A DNA stretch of 64,000 bases, taken from JADFQT01 sp965216025 (GTDB lineage Bacteria; Chloroflexota; Dehalococcoidia; Lucifugimonadales; UBA3495). Under the pieces are notes generated by a model. The model had not been told where the DNA came from. It was given only the letters and a program-made list of their open reading frames with translations, and made no database searches. The stretch's first letter is position 1. Each line of letters opens with the position of its first letter. The stretch is taken from the NCBI GenBank assembly GCA_965216025.1, contig CBDCEX010000014.1, forward strand, positions 186,001 through 250,000, given 5' to 3'. The position numbers and the translations under genes are program-made. This document shows positions 8,798-18,865 of the stretch, one piece after another.

Positions 8798-9901
8798 CTA
8801 GCCAGGAGCCAGCCTAAGCCGACCAATTCGTTCCAGTATCCCGCCTAGCATTTCCCGGCTCACGAGCACCTCAGCAAGCTGAAACACCAGCCTTCCGGCA
8901 TGGCGCACCAACCGTCCTCCAGTCTTGATCATCCTGGTCTGCAGACTGGTCAACGACCAGTGCTTCATTGCCTCCGGTAAGGCTAGCCTTCTCATGAAGT
9001 TGCCCAGGTTGTAAGCCAGTACGAACAACTCCAGCCTGACCTGATTGGCCACGAACTTGTGGCAGGACAACCTGGTCCAGTTCAGGGCGTACTTGCCTTC
9101 TTTTATCCATTGCTCCGCCGTCCCTCGGCCATTGTAAAAGCGGACTATCCCGATGTTTGGATAGCTCAGATTGGTGACGATGAAGCCCACTCTGGGAAAC
9201 AGTTCTCCCTGGTGCCACTCCACCTTAGAGACCACTCTCCGAGCAACGTTCCAGCTCTGGGCCTGGTAGACGAAGTCATGATAGGAGACGATGGGCTTCG
9301 GGGAAAGCCACTCCGTAGGCCGTATTAGCCGGGGCGCTATCTCCCGCTGCAGCACCTGGTTGGACCGCAGCCTGATGGCGTAGCCGATGTTTCTTGCTTC
9401 CAGATAATCGTATATCTCCGGCTTGGCGAAGGCGGCGTCAGCACGAAACAGCAGCCTGACCGCTGCTGTCAAATAACGCTCCACCACCGGATCAAGGACT
9501 TCTTGCCAATCATCGGCACTGTGGACGTTGCCTGACCGTAGCTTAGCTGCTTCACAATCCCCGAACTGGTTGAACAGAAAGAGAGGGTGATAGCAGACGC
9601 ATTCAAAGTGGCCGTTATAGGCTGCTCCCTCCTGCTGGCCGTGCACTGGACTCTCGGAACTGTCCATATCCAGGATTACTCGCCGGTGTAGGGTATGGGC
9701 CATAGCTCGTTCCACCCACTGGGTATTTATTCGTGCCAGCCCCTTCAGGTTGTCCTCTTGGGTCAGGAACTCCGTCTCGAACCGGCCCATCTCACTGGTG
9801 CTGGCTCCTTTCCGCTCCGAGCCTTGCCATCCCACGATCACTCGCATGGCTGGGTCTTGGGAAAGGCGCACTGCGTCATTGGTATCGTCGTAGCCAGCTA
9901 G
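8798..9901 (-). pseudogene. IS1380-family transposase, C-terminal part (split gene)
   Basis: Encodes the IS1380 transposase from LAGYDDTNDAVRLSQDP to the natural C-terminus: catalytic-core strand VILDMDSSESPVHG, then FRADAAFAKPEIYDYLE, and GRGTAEQWIKEGKYALNWTR with the expected acidic residue. The missing N-terminus lies at 11613-11844 in the same orientation, and the two halves meet exactly at a CTAG (CGC-CTA-GCT reads Arg-Leu-Ala). Joined, they give about 440 residues, normal for the family. The gene is therefore inactivated by insertion, not by internal decay. Confidence 0.85.
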
Positions 9902-9923
9902 TACTACAACGACGGTTGTCTTA

Positions 9924-10340
9924 AGGATGGCTGGCTCCATCCTGCTTTCGCGGTTTGGGTGTGGATGCGGCGAGCTTCGAGTGGGTCTAACGGCAGGAGC
10001 CACGCCTTCTTTGCGGCTGCGTTCCTCCAAGCAGTGGCGGGATCACAGCAATTATTCAGGCCCGCTGGTCCCGAGCGGCGCATCTCCCGACCACCCGGTA
10101 ACCTGTGGGCCTCGTGATCCGGGATGCATCTTTCTCACCCCCGGTGGTCCGATGCTGCATAGGCGGTCAGCAGGAAACTTGGCCACCCAGGCTGGGCACA
10201 GGCGGTATGGGTGGTGATGGCACGACTTGCCCAAGCTGCGGGTCTCGTATTCGTCGGGAGCCCGGCAGTACTGCGGCAGGCTCAAGGTCTCGAACTGCCA
10301 GGGTGGGATGTTCAATGGCCTACGTCAGCCCACCCACGTA
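9924..10340 (+). pseudogene. IS701-like transposase 5' fragment, plus orientation
   Basis: Begins ATGGCTGG like the opposite copy, and carries the CGELR.GL and KQWRDHS region and then ARQYCGRL..SNCQGGMF, which match the N-terminal third of the minus-strand copy. Frame shifts are needed to follow it, and it ends abruptly at about 10340. Confidence 0.65.
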
Positions 10341-11409
10341 GGCCGGAGTCTCCAAGGTTGGCCCTCGGGAGCGTTGGAAGGTAGTAGCGGGGCTCGCTGC
10401 CGTCCAGGTTCCGGCGCCAGACGGCCCACAGTTCCTCGCCGGGCTTGCGCCTCCTGGTGGCCCGCACCCGCTGGGCACTGAACCGGTAGGTGCGCGGCCC
10501 CTGGCTTCCCGGGGCCACGGTTATCTCCCGGCCAAGCCTCATCCGGCAGTTGGCCATCACCGCGCTGCTCCTGGTCCGCCGCTGCCCAGGCCGCAGCTTG
10601 GGTTTGCGGAGGGCGGCCTTCGGGAACCCCGGATATTCCGGACTGGTCCAAGCCGGGTCCAAGGGCCAGACCGTAGTGCCGCCCGGAACGTCGGCAGCAC
10701 GTAGCGCATCCCCAGGGCCGCCAGTCCCTCCCGGAAGGTCGGCGACATCCCGAAGGCGTCGTCTCCGGCAACCCACTCGGCCCTGAGGTAGCCCAACTCC
10801 ATGGACCCGCTCCAGCATCTCCAGGGCCAACTCCGCCTTTGACCGGTAGTTCCGCCGGCCTCCGGCACACCCGCCGCAGCACACCGGTACCTGGTCGGAG
10901 GTCCAACTCTTGGGCAGATACAGCCGCTTGTCCACCAACGCCCGGCCCAGCGGGCTGACGTAGGCCAGGAACATCCCACCCTGGCAGTTGGCCACCTTGC
11001 CCAGCCTGCCGCAGTACTGCCGGGCCACTCCCGCCGATTTCCTGCCCTGCTTGGGGAAGGTCGCTGCCATCGAACACCCACACCGCCTCCGGGTGTCCCA
11101 GCCTGGGGGCTGGGTACGAGTCCTGCAGCCGCCCTATGGACTGTCTCACCACCACCGGGCCTCGGTGGAGAAAGCGCTGCATCGCCCGGGCGAGATGCCC
11201 ACCGATTCCGAGAAATTCTCGGCGTTGCCGCCGGATCCGAGGTCCTGCACCAGTGTACCGGCGCCTGAAGGTAATTCCCGCTGTGATCCGCAAGTTCGGG
11301 CCCACTGCTTGCGGCCGAAGGAGGCCGCAAAGAAGGCGTGGACGAACGGGCTGTCAAGACCCGCTCGAAGCTCGCCGCATCCATCACCCGGCATCATCTG
11401 TCCAGCCAT
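10340..11409 (-). pseudogene. IS701-like transposase, frameshifted and 3'-truncated
   Basis: Spread over all three minus frames: N-terminus MAGQMMPGDGCGELRAGL, then HPEAVWVFDGSDLP (first catalytic Asp), SAGVARQYCGRLGKVANCQG, AYVSPLGRALVDKRLYLP, a segment with GDDAFGMSP (second Asp region), and LDPAWTSPEYPGF. It ends in the region normally reading NAP..TPLETLAYVG, short of the usual C-terminus. At least three frameshifts separate these blocks. Confidence 0.75.
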
Positions 11410-11437
11410 CCTACCAGAGAAACTCGTCGTTGTAGTA

Positions 11438-11616
11438 CTAGAAGTCTGGCCGGAAAGCCATTGGCCGGGTTTCGCGCTACGCCAGACAGACGTATTATAG
11501 TCTTATGTGGCATGACAGTGTCTGTAATACGGTTCAAGGACCCACTGTTACATCGACAATCGTCGCTAAGAAAACGACGACTTGGGGAGAATCGGGGTTT
11601 CCGTCCGAGTTTCTAG
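11438..11616. repeat. MITE-A copy 1 (179 bp, CTAG-bounded)
   Basis: Non-coding repeat starting CTAGAAGTCTGGCCGGAAAG and ending CCGTCCGAGTTTCTAG, an imperfect terminal inverted repeat of about 20 bp. The same 178-179-bp unit occurs at 39788-39966 and, inverted, at 45144-45321. It abuts the fold-back IS701-like unit and shares its CTAG. Together they interrupt the IS1380 transposase gene. Confidence 0.85.
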
Positions 11617-11844
11617 GCGGCTGTAGATCGACTGTCTTAGCAGCGGAACCAGGTGGTGGAGGATATTGCGTCCGGTACGGCTTTCCTGGAGGTAGTCCTC
11701 AGCGATTTCGGTAAGGCCCAAGGCATCATCAAACTCTCGAAAGGCAAGAAGACCAGCGTCGGAGGTGATGGTTGAGCCGTGAAATTCCAGGCGGACTTTG
11801 GGGTTGAATTGGAGCCGGAGAGAGGCATTTTCGCCATCACCCAT
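11613..11844 (-). pseudogene. IS1380-family transposase, N-terminal part (split gene)
   Basis: About 77 residues from ATG at 11844: LQFNPKVRLEFHGSTITSDA, LLAFREFDDALGLTEIAE and HHLVPLLRQSIYSRL are the standard IS1380 transposase N-terminus. Coding sense stops at the CTAG where MITE-A begins; the continuation is at 9901-8798. Confidence 0.85.
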
Positions 11845-12041
11845 CAGGTGCCTCCATGATGCTTACGGCATCTTACTGCAAAGTGACATATCATGGAGTT
11901 ATTATAGCTGGGAACACGCAAAAAGGGCCCATAATTAGACAATGGTTGAAAGACCATCGACGAATTACTGAGAAAGCTTTTTAGCCATATGGGAAATGTG
12001 GGCCAAGGTATTACCAGAGAGATTCCAAGGAGGGATGCCCA

Positions 12042-12494
12042 ATGGGTAAGATCAGCGGTCTCAGTCATGTAGGTGTATTTGTCAAAGACCTTAAACAAAT
12101 GACAGAATTCTATTGCGACACCCTGGGTCTCACCGAGTCCCACCGCAACGGTGACCGGATGGTGTTCCTCACCGCCGATTTAGAGAAAGAAGACCATGAG
12201 GTCGTTCTGGTCAACGGCCGGGACGGAGATGCTCAAATCATCCAGCAGCTGGCATTCCGGGTGAAGGACGTTGAAGACGTCCGCGGCTTCTACCAGACTT
12301 TCAAGAAAATGGGGATAGAAATCCAGCAGACGGTGAGCCATGGCGCTGGGGTGTCCTGCTACTTCTACGACCCCGAAGGCAACCGCATCGAAGTATTCGC
12401 CGACATCGAGATGCCGAACGGACGAGGCTACAGCGGCCCCTTGGACTTGGAGAAGAGTAAAGAAGAACTGGTGGCTCAAATAGTCGCCGGGTAA
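12042..12494 (+). CDS. VOC-family (glyoxalase/extradiol dioxygenase-like) protein
   Basis: Single-domain vicinal-oxygen-chelate protein of 150 residues. It opens with the typical beta-strand LSHVGVFVKDLKQMTEFY, has a metal-ligand candidate in the second module (QQLAFRVKDVED), and ends the fold with YFYDPEGNRIEVFAD, whose Glu is the usual third ligand. An AAGGAGGG ribosome site sits seven bases before the ATG. Such stand-alone proteins often cleave aromatic rings or act on glyoxals. It lies next to a divergent bicupin/Rieske gene set, so ring cleavage or modification in that pathway is a reasonable guess, not shown. Confidence 0.85.
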   Translation: MGKISGLSHVGVFVKDLKQMTEFYCDTLGLTESHRNGDRMVFLTADLEKEDHEVVLVNGRDGDAQIIQQLAFRVKDVEDVRGFYQTFKKMGIEIQQTVSHGAGVSCYFYDPEGNRIEVFADIEMPNGRGYSGPLDLEKSKEELVAQIVAG

Positions 12495-12698
12495 ACCGGC
12501 CCGCCACATCAGGCGAACTAAAGGCGCGGGGCGATGACCTCCGCGCCTCTTTCTATTATCAAGCTGTATCAGGAGGCCGGGCAACTTAGGCTTGCAGGAT
12601 GGAGCCACTCTAACTAAATGGAGTGGGTCCTGCTACTTCTACGCTCAACTCGGCCCCAGGCCGGGGCTGCGGGATTGCTCATCGTCAAGATCGGGTAC

Positions 12699-13856
12699 TT
12701 AGCCGTCCGCCGAATCAGCCGGCTGGTAATCCCTATCGATGTACGCTTCCTCGGGCATCAAACTGGTCTTTCCTTTTTTGGCCAGCTCTTCCTCGAACTG
12801 CTTTCTGATAAAGGGTTCTTCGTCCGGAAACTCAATTTGGTCTCGGAGTCTATCCTCGACCTTTTCGGCCCAGCCCTCGAACTGAACCGGCGGATGAAAG
12901 GCCAGGTATCGGGCCGAACCCTCACCAACGTTGAAGTGTTGGTGGAACCACCGGTCGGGTGGCACAATCAGGCTGGCCTCGTGCCAGGGAAACACCATCT
13001 TTTCCTTGCCTTCCTCCCACATGATGGAGTAACCCTCGCCGGAGGGGATTACGATAACAAAGGCCGGTCCGTGCCGGTGGGCCTTCTTGTAGGTCCGCTC
13101 GCCAAAGACGGACATGTGCGCCGCCATCTCTGAACCCGGAAACTGGACGTAGACTGCATGGGTCCCGATCCCCCGCATGGTGTGGGCGGCCAGCTTATCC
13201 CAAGCGCGCATATCCGGGAAGAAGTTGCCAAACCAGATGTCCCGCACGCCCCACGTTAGCTTGGCGTCGAGTATCTGGGCTGCTATGGCCGGAGAGTAAA
13301 AGTCGCCCCCCTCCGTGTTAAGCCGGTCCACCTCATCGTACGAGTCACTGAAAAAGAACTCTGGGTCCGCCAGGGTAGCCATCACCAGGGGAAGACAATT
13401 GTAGTGCAAAAGCCGCACGGGTCTATCTCCCTGGGTATTGGTGAACTGATGGGTATGTCCCCGGGGGATGAGGAACATGCTGTGCTTCTGCCACTCGAAG
13501 GTTTTCCTATTCGTGTTGCCCCGTCCCCAGATGTTGGTAAGCCCTCTACCTTCGACGACATAAACTACCTCGTCCAGAGCAAATTTCAGGGGAGGAAGAG
13601 TCTTACCCGGCAGGATCTCGGTCACCCGGATCTCCGACTTCCCCTCCGAGCCGTGCAACTCGAGAAAGGCCGCGTTGCATTCCCGCTCCGGCCACCAGCC
13701 CAACTCCAGAGCCCGCAAATCCTCGACGTAATAACCTTTATGGATCGGGATCCCTACCGAGGTCATCCACCGCCGGTAGGGCCAGGGTCGAGACCTCACG
13801 TAGCTGGAAGCTATATCCTCGATGGTCGCCTGGATGGCCGTAGTTTCTTCCGCCAT
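12699..13856 (-). CDS. Bicupin dioxygenase-like protein
   Basis: 385-residue protein with two cupin barrels, the layout of gentisate/salicylate-type ring-cleaving dioxygenases. The first cupin contains ILPGKTLPPLKFALDEVVYV and FLIPRGHTHQFTN; the second contains GERTYKKAHRHGPAFVIV and HEASLIVPPDRWFHQHFNVG, with several histidines placed as metal ligands. It is the intact last gene of a minus-strand run (OsmC, cupin fragment, EutA-like, alcohol dehydrogenase, Rieske oxygenase). The cupin fragment at 18285-18620 is its paralogue. Substrate is unknown; the family resemblance is clear, ring cleavage is inferred. Confidence 0.75.
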   Translation of the reverse strand: MAEETTAIQATIEDIASSYVRSRPWPYRRWMTSVGIPIHKGYYVEDLRALELGWWPERECNAAFLELHGSEGKSEIRVTEILPGKTLPPLKFALDEVVYVVEGRGLTNIWGRGNTNRKTFEWQKHSMFLIPRGHTHQFTNTQGDRPVRLLHYNCLPLVMATLADPEFFFSDSYDEVDRLNTEGGDFYSPAIAAQILDAKLTWGVRDIWFGNFFPDMRAWDKLAAHTMRGIGTHAVYVQFPGSEMAAHMSVFGERTYKKAHRHGPAFVIVIPSGEGYSIMWEEGKEKMVFPWHEASLIVPPDRWFHQHFNVGEGSARYLAFHPPVQFEGWAEKVEDRLRDQIEFPDEEPFIRKQFEEELAKKGKTSLMPEEAYIDRDYQPADSADG

Positions 13857-13970
13857 TGGATGCGCTCCTACCTCAATCTAGCCGGTTAACAATGCACCTA
13901 TCTTAGTTGCCTCGACATTTGTCGTCTGAGGCACCGCCTCGAATCTGTAAATCAAAGGACTCAGCAATGA

Positions 13971-15254
13971 TTAGAAAGGCGCGCCGGTGGGGTACATTTG
14001 GTCTTTGAGGGCTTCCAGCCAATTGGTGTCCATCGGCAACACCCGCTCGATAGCTCGAATATCGTAGTAGGAGTCGTCGGCTCCCAACGCATTGCCACCG
14101 TCCTCCACAGTCTTGACGGCATCCAGCAGCAGCCGGCGCGCCGCGACGATGGCCTTGTCGGTTTGGCTCAAAAGCTCCTTACTCCGGTCAACGATCGGCC
14201 CCATGGCCTCCTGTACCGCCCGATCCTGCTGGTTGACTCCCTCGATCCCGGAGAAGGTCTCCTTCTTCTGGACTTCTCGGTCGATTCCCCAGTCGTTACG
14301 CTTGTTCAAATAGCTGCGGAAGCCGTTCTGTTCATCGATGAAGGTGGGCCCGTTACCCCAAAAAGACTCGTCGCGCTCCTGGTCGTCCAAGGGGTTGTCC
14401 AGGCTGTAATACCAGTTCCAAACCATGCAGTTCTCGTTGTCGATGGGCACCCACATGTGCCCGGCCATCTTGAACTTTTTCATGGAGCCGTCGTCGGTGT
14501 ATTCCTGGTTGGCACGAATCTGATGATGGGGCATGACGTAATGGTAAGTCCGGACGTAGTTGCCCTGTCCGTCGCCTAAAGGCCGGATGGAGGCCTAAGT
14601 GTAACCATAGGGAGTGTTATGAACCTCCAGCTTGGCGGCGGTCGCCTGGGCTCTGAGGCCGCCCAAACCCGCCCGGCCGCTGCCGCCGAAGCGACGGTGG
14701 AGAAAGGAGGTGTGGATGGAGTCGAGGCCTCCCTCCAAGGCCTGAAGCCAGTTGCACTCTTGTATGCCCTTGGAGACGTGGAGGTGAGTCTCCGGCTGGC
14801 GAGTCCACTCAAAGCTAGGCGGCGGGGGTTGCTTGTCCTCGGGCCCCAGGTAGGCCCAGATAACGCTCCCCATCTCCTGCGTCGGATAGGCCTTGATCCG
14901 CACCTTCTCCTTGAAGTCGAACTGGGGCAGCTCGTTGGGCATGTCCACGCACTGGCCGGTGACGTCGTACTTCCAGCCGTGGAACACGCAACGCAGCCCG
15001 TCCTCCTCGTTGCGGCCCAGCCACAGCGAGGTCCGCCGGTGGGCGCACCACTCGTCCACCAGCCCGACGCGTCCGCTGGTATTCCGGAATGCTACCAGTT
15101 CCTCGCCCAGAATCCGCACGCGGACGGGCGGGCATTCCGGCTCCGGCAGCTCCCGGGACATCAGAACCGGCTGCCAGTACCGGCGCATCAGCTCCCCCAT
15201 CGGGGTGCCGGCTTCTACCCGGGTGACCACTTCATTTTGATGAACCGATAGCAT
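13971..15254 (-). pseudogene. Rieske oxygenase alpha subunit interrupted by one in-frame TAG
   Basis: Phthalate-4,5-dioxygenase-like aromatic ring-hydroxylating oxygenase, 427 codons. The Rieske [2Fe-2S] site is complete (EWCAHRR and RCVFHGW), and the mononuclear iron site reads GGLDSIHTSFLHR. Codon 220 (14595-14597) is TAG in the context GYT-stop-ASIRPLGDGQG, where Tyr is expected (YTYA), a one-base change. The frame is otherwise open to 13971 and the C-terminal half keeps normal family sequence (HYVMPHHQIRANQ). TAG ends several intact genes in this window, so reassignment is unlikely. Either the gene has just died or the base is a sequencing error. Confidence 0.8.
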
Positions 15255-15335
15255 ACGGCAACCTCTCTGCGCCCCGAATATTGCTAGGCGGAAGAGGACG
15301 GAAATCTTCCTCCGCCAGGGCGCTTACAGCAGACC

Positions 15336-16549
15336 CTAATCACCAGGCGGTAGCACCCGCGCTGCCCCAAATTTGGTGATTGAAGATGATCGGGATCGCC
15401 GGCTGGCTTGGTGAAGCAGCGATCTCAACCCAGGGTTGAGCTTACCCCAGGGCATCATCGAAACGTGGATGGCGCCGGGAGCGCCTTCACCGGCAACCGA
15501 CTTGATGGCGTAGTCCAACTCCTCCAGACCGAAGGAATGGGTGGTCATCAACTCCAACGGGAAGCGGTGTGAGGCGATCTGGTGCAAGGCAAGCTCCACC
15601 GCCCGGTAGCTGTGGCCGCGGGCGCTCTTCAAGGTAATGTACTTTCTGGTCATCCTACCAATTGGGAAAGACGGAAACTCGGAATCTTCGCCCTGCACCA
15701 CCAGCACCGCTCCCCGGCGCTTGGCAGCCTCGATCCCCAGCAGCGTCGGGGCGGTTCCGGCGCCTACGGTGCAGTCGACCGATACATCCACGCCCAGGCC
15801 GCCCGTGATCTCAAGGATGCGCTCCAGAGGATCCTCGTTCTCCACGTCGATCACGTCGTCGGCGCCCATGGCCTTGGCCACCTCCAGCCGCCTGGCGTCT
15901 TTGGAGGTGCCAGTGACGATGATGCGATCAGCACCAGCGTGCTTGGAGGCCATGACGCAGGATAGTCCTTGCTGGCCTGGACCCTGAATGAGCACTACGG
16001 AGGCGTAGCCAACACCACCTTCGAACAAGGCCCATTGCACACCGTTGGCCATGGGAGTCGCCGTCCCGGCTTCCACGGGCGTGACCCCGTCGGGGACCTT
16101 GTGGATTATCGCGTTGGGCGCCAGGCAAAGGTAGGGGCTGAAGCCCCCCAGAGAGCGGGAGGTGTATCGATGGAGGTATAGCCATATCTGATGGCATGGG
16201 GGTCGTAGAACCAATCAGTGGCAGTGCAGTGGCGGTACTCGCCCATATGGTCCCACTCGCAATTGCCGCAGGGGAGGTAATGCTCCAAGAACACCAAGTC
16301 CCCCTCTTTAACGCCCTTCCGTTCGGCGAACACCTTACCCACCCGGGACAGGTAGCCCACGTTTTCGTGGCCCATGATTATGGGGCTGCCCCGCAACGGT
16401 AGGCGGTATTGGCTGACATCGGTTCCGCAAATGCCGGCGACCTCCACTTTCAGCAAGGCCGCATCGGCGGAAATCTCCGGGATTTCCATCTCCCGGAACT
16501 CCATCGTAGATGCGGCAACCTTGAGCGCGGCCAGCACTTGTTCCGGCAC
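15336..16549 (-). pseudogene. Zinc-dependent medium-chain alcohol dehydrogenase, one frameshift
   Basis: MDR-family dehydrogenase. The start is GTG at 16549, after AAGGAG. The N-terminal GroES-like domain has the catalytic zinc ligands (GICGTD, GHENVGYL) and part of the structural zinc lobe (LPCGNCEWDH...RHC). The nucleotide-binding domain has VLIQGPGQQGLSCV, a slight variant of GxGxxG, and GADRIIVTGTS. The two parts are in different frames, joined at a run of six G (minus strand) near 16150; seven G would restore ALWGGFSPY. A homopolymer indel could be a real mutation or a read error. It sits between the Rieske and EutA-like genes. Confidence 0.8.
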
Positions 16550-16703
16550 TGCGTTCTCCTTAAAGCTGGGATTTCCCACACCGGGATCGGGTATTTGGAG
16601 AGTACTACCGGCTGTGGTTGATTGTCAATTTACGCTGGCCTTTCTCGTGAGGGGCTTGCCGCCGCCCACAGAATCCCGGAGTTGAGGTTGAATCCGGGGG
16701 GTT

Positions 16704-18236
16704 CTAGGCGTTTTGGTCTGCTTGGTGGGGGAACACCAGGGATTTCACGGTGACGGGGACTACCTCGGAAACCCCCATGGGGAGTCCAATGTCCAGGTAG
16801 TCCAAGTCGCCCACCTCAATACCGTCAACCACCACCACGTCCTGCTCCAGATGTAGCTCCTCCTTGAGTATGCCGCCCAGGGATTTGGCGACGTCGGTTT
16901 CCACCACGATGAACAAGGGGGCGGCGCTCTTACCGGCCACCGCCGAGATGCCCTCGGCCAGCCTTCGCAGAGATCGGTAGTCGGGAGGTTCCTCCACAGT
17001 TAGGGCTAGGGCCAATCCCTCCTGGATATCGGTCAGGTCGAACTTGGACAACGCCGCTCGCAATGCCGTCTCAACGGAATCCTCGCCGTCCAGCAACGGA
17101 CGCACTACTTGAAGCCCGAATGCCGGGAGAGATTCGATTCCCGAAAGATGGCTGGTGCTCCCGCTGGCCTAGATGGTGTACTCGCCCGCGCCGATAACGG
17201 TGGCGCGAATCCCTTCGGTGGCTTCTTGCAACACTTCTTGACTAAAGGTGGCGTTGAGACGCTCCCTAATATGTTTGGCAAAATAAGGGCCCAGGTCCCC
17301 GTAATCGGTGGTGTCCCGCTGGTCTATGTACTCTGAAACGCCGCCGGAGCAGACCACATAGTCCACATCGGCTGGTCCTTGGTAATCTTGAAGGGGATCG
17401 GTGAGCAGGAGGTGGTCAGCCATGGCTGACATTGTCCCACCCTGAATTACTTCGAAAAGCAATTCGGCCATCCGCCGGGCCAACGCTTCCTTTTGCTCTT
17501 CGGTAACCGGCTGCGTCAGTGCCACCGGGTGGCCCAGCTCTTCCATCATGGTCTTGGCGGGCTGTTCCAAGCGCGCCACCACGTTGTGCTCTGCCAAGGC
17601 GATGAGCCGGGCTCCCACTTCGATGGCAGCGGTGCTCACTACCGCTCCGTCGCGTATCAGGGCCAGCTTGGTGGTGCCACCGCCCACGTCCAGGTTCAGC
17701 ACCGTAGCTTCTTTGGTTTCGGACAGGGCCACGGCCCCGCATCCGTAGGCCGCCAGCAAGGCCTCATGATTGGGTCCCGCGGAGGCGCAAATAAACTTAC
17801 CCGACTCCTTGGCAAACAGCTCTGATATGGGCTGGGCGTTCTCCTTTTTCAGCGCCTCGCCGGTAATGACCACGGCGCCGGTATCGATGGTCTCCGGGGT
17901 GAACCCGGCTTCGTCATAGGCTTGGTTGACGAAATCCTTGATCTTTTCGATGTCGATCAGTGTACCGGATAGGTAAGGGGTTAGCATGATCGGCGAACGG
18001 TACAGTACCGCCCGCTCGGTAACCCGGAACCGGCTGGAAAAGGCGGCGCCCTCTCGCCTCAGTACCAAACGGGAGAATACCAAATGGGAGGTGGAGGAGC
18101 CGATATCGATGCCCACGCTGCTGATGGTGAGCTTCTCCAGCCCTTCGATCTCCTCGTAAGGGGCATCGGTGGATATGGACAATATGTGATCGTGATCGTG
18201 GTCAGTAAAATGGTCGTGGTCGTCGTGCTGGTGCAT
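16704..18236 (-). pseudogene. EutA-like ASKHA ATPase interrupted by one in-frame TAG
   Basis: Resembles EutA, the reactivating ATPase of ethanolamine ammonia-lyase. The N-terminus is unusually His/Asp-rich (MHQHDDHDHFTDHDHDH), a likely metal-binding tail. The actin-like nucleotide motifs are SSVGIDIGSSTSHLVFSR and LNLDVGGGTTKLALI, with GAGEYT near residue 350. Codon 356 (17169-17171) is TAG; the frame then stays open for a further 154 codons of plausible EutA sequence (SLPAFGLQVVRPLLDGEDS). Gln (CAG) to TAG is a one-base change. No eutBC is in the window, so it may serve another cobalamin or radical enzyme. No ribosome site is obvious. Confidence 0.75.
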
Positions 18237-18284
18237 CTACAGTCGTCCACCGGATGGGATGTCGTGGGATACCGCCGGGCAGCG

Positions 18285-18620
18285 CTACTCCGAGGCGGCC
18301 GCCTGGTAGTCCCACTGGTAATCCCGGTATTTATAAGCTTCTTCGGGCATCAAGCTGGTCAGGCCACGCTTGGCCAGCTCCTCTTCGAACTTCTGACGAA
18401 TCCAAGGGTCTTCGTCGGCGTACTCAATCTGGTCGTTGGACAAGTCCCCCACCGACTCATCGGTGTAGCCGTGGAACTGGGTGGGTGGATGAAGCGCCAG
18501 GTATCGTGCCCGGGCGCCTCCCACGTTGAAGTGCTGGTGGAACCACCGGTTGGGTGGAACAAAAGCGCTAGCTTCCTGCCAGGGCACCACTATCTTCTCC
18601 TTGCCTTCTTCAACATCAAT
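18285..18620 (-). pseudogene. Cupin C-terminal fragment, paralogue of the bicupin
   Basis: About 110 residues matching the last quarter of the bicupin at 12699-13856: EEGKEKIVVPWQEAS, PNRWFHQHFNV, RYLALHPPTQFHG and SLMPEEAYKYRDYQ. The 5' three quarters are missing; homology stops just after the OsmC stop codon. Its first part is caught in a 323-bp tandem duplication. It cannot form a whole cupin barrel pair. Confidence 0.75.
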
Positions 18621-18865
18621 ACTTGCTGTGATGCTCCGTATGCGCCGACAGGTCTACAGTGGTATTGGGGGTCGCCACGGCGACCGAACCGTACAGCCCT
18701 CAATCCCGTTTCCAGGTATTTACCAGCTCAGTGGCCTGGTCTTCCTCGACGCCCCAAAGCTCAAAATGCACGTTGACCTCGTCATAGACGGTACGTTCTT
18801 GGACTTCCTTCTCAGTGTCCCGCATCGCATTGATACTAACCTCCATCCACTGTAAGGGTATCTCT
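18543..18865. repeat. 323-bp tandem duplication, unit 1
   Basis: Head-to-tail duplicate of 18866-19188, apparently identical. Each unit holds, on the minus strand, the 3' part of the OsmC gene (with its TGA and hairpin) and the first ~70 bases of the cupin fragment. Confidence 0.9.

Larger units (their letters stand above)
9898..11441. mobile_element. Fold-back IS701-like element inserted at CTAG
   Basis: A 1.54-kb unit bounded by CTAG on both sides, starting CTAGTACTACAACGACG and ending with its exact reverse complement. Both ends are the same (5') end of one IS701-like element: a plus-strand 5' fragment (about 9924-10340) is joined tail-to-tail to a minus-strand copy lacking its 3' end (about 10340-11409). 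IS701 elements are known to duplicate 4-bp YTAR targets, which fits CTAG. The transposase is broken by several frameshifts. Confidence 0.75.

Noticed and set aside
10180..10275. Minus-strand DEYETRSLG...CHHH resembling the IS701 C-terminal motif
   Set aside because: The same bases on the plus strand align to the N-terminal region (VWV.DG to ARQYCGRL) of the inverted copy, which is the better and longer match.
12180..12608. Long minus-strand frames under the VOC gene and similar antisense frames elsewhere
   Set aside because: They are shadows of real genes, with no family-like sequence or ribosome sites.
13971..18236. TAG reassigned as a sense codon, because two genes have single in-frame TAGs
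   Set aside because: TAG is the natural stop of several intact genes here (MFS 25538, aminotransferase 28129, hypothetical 41855, NHL protein 48728, Nudix 49548), so general recoding does not fit.
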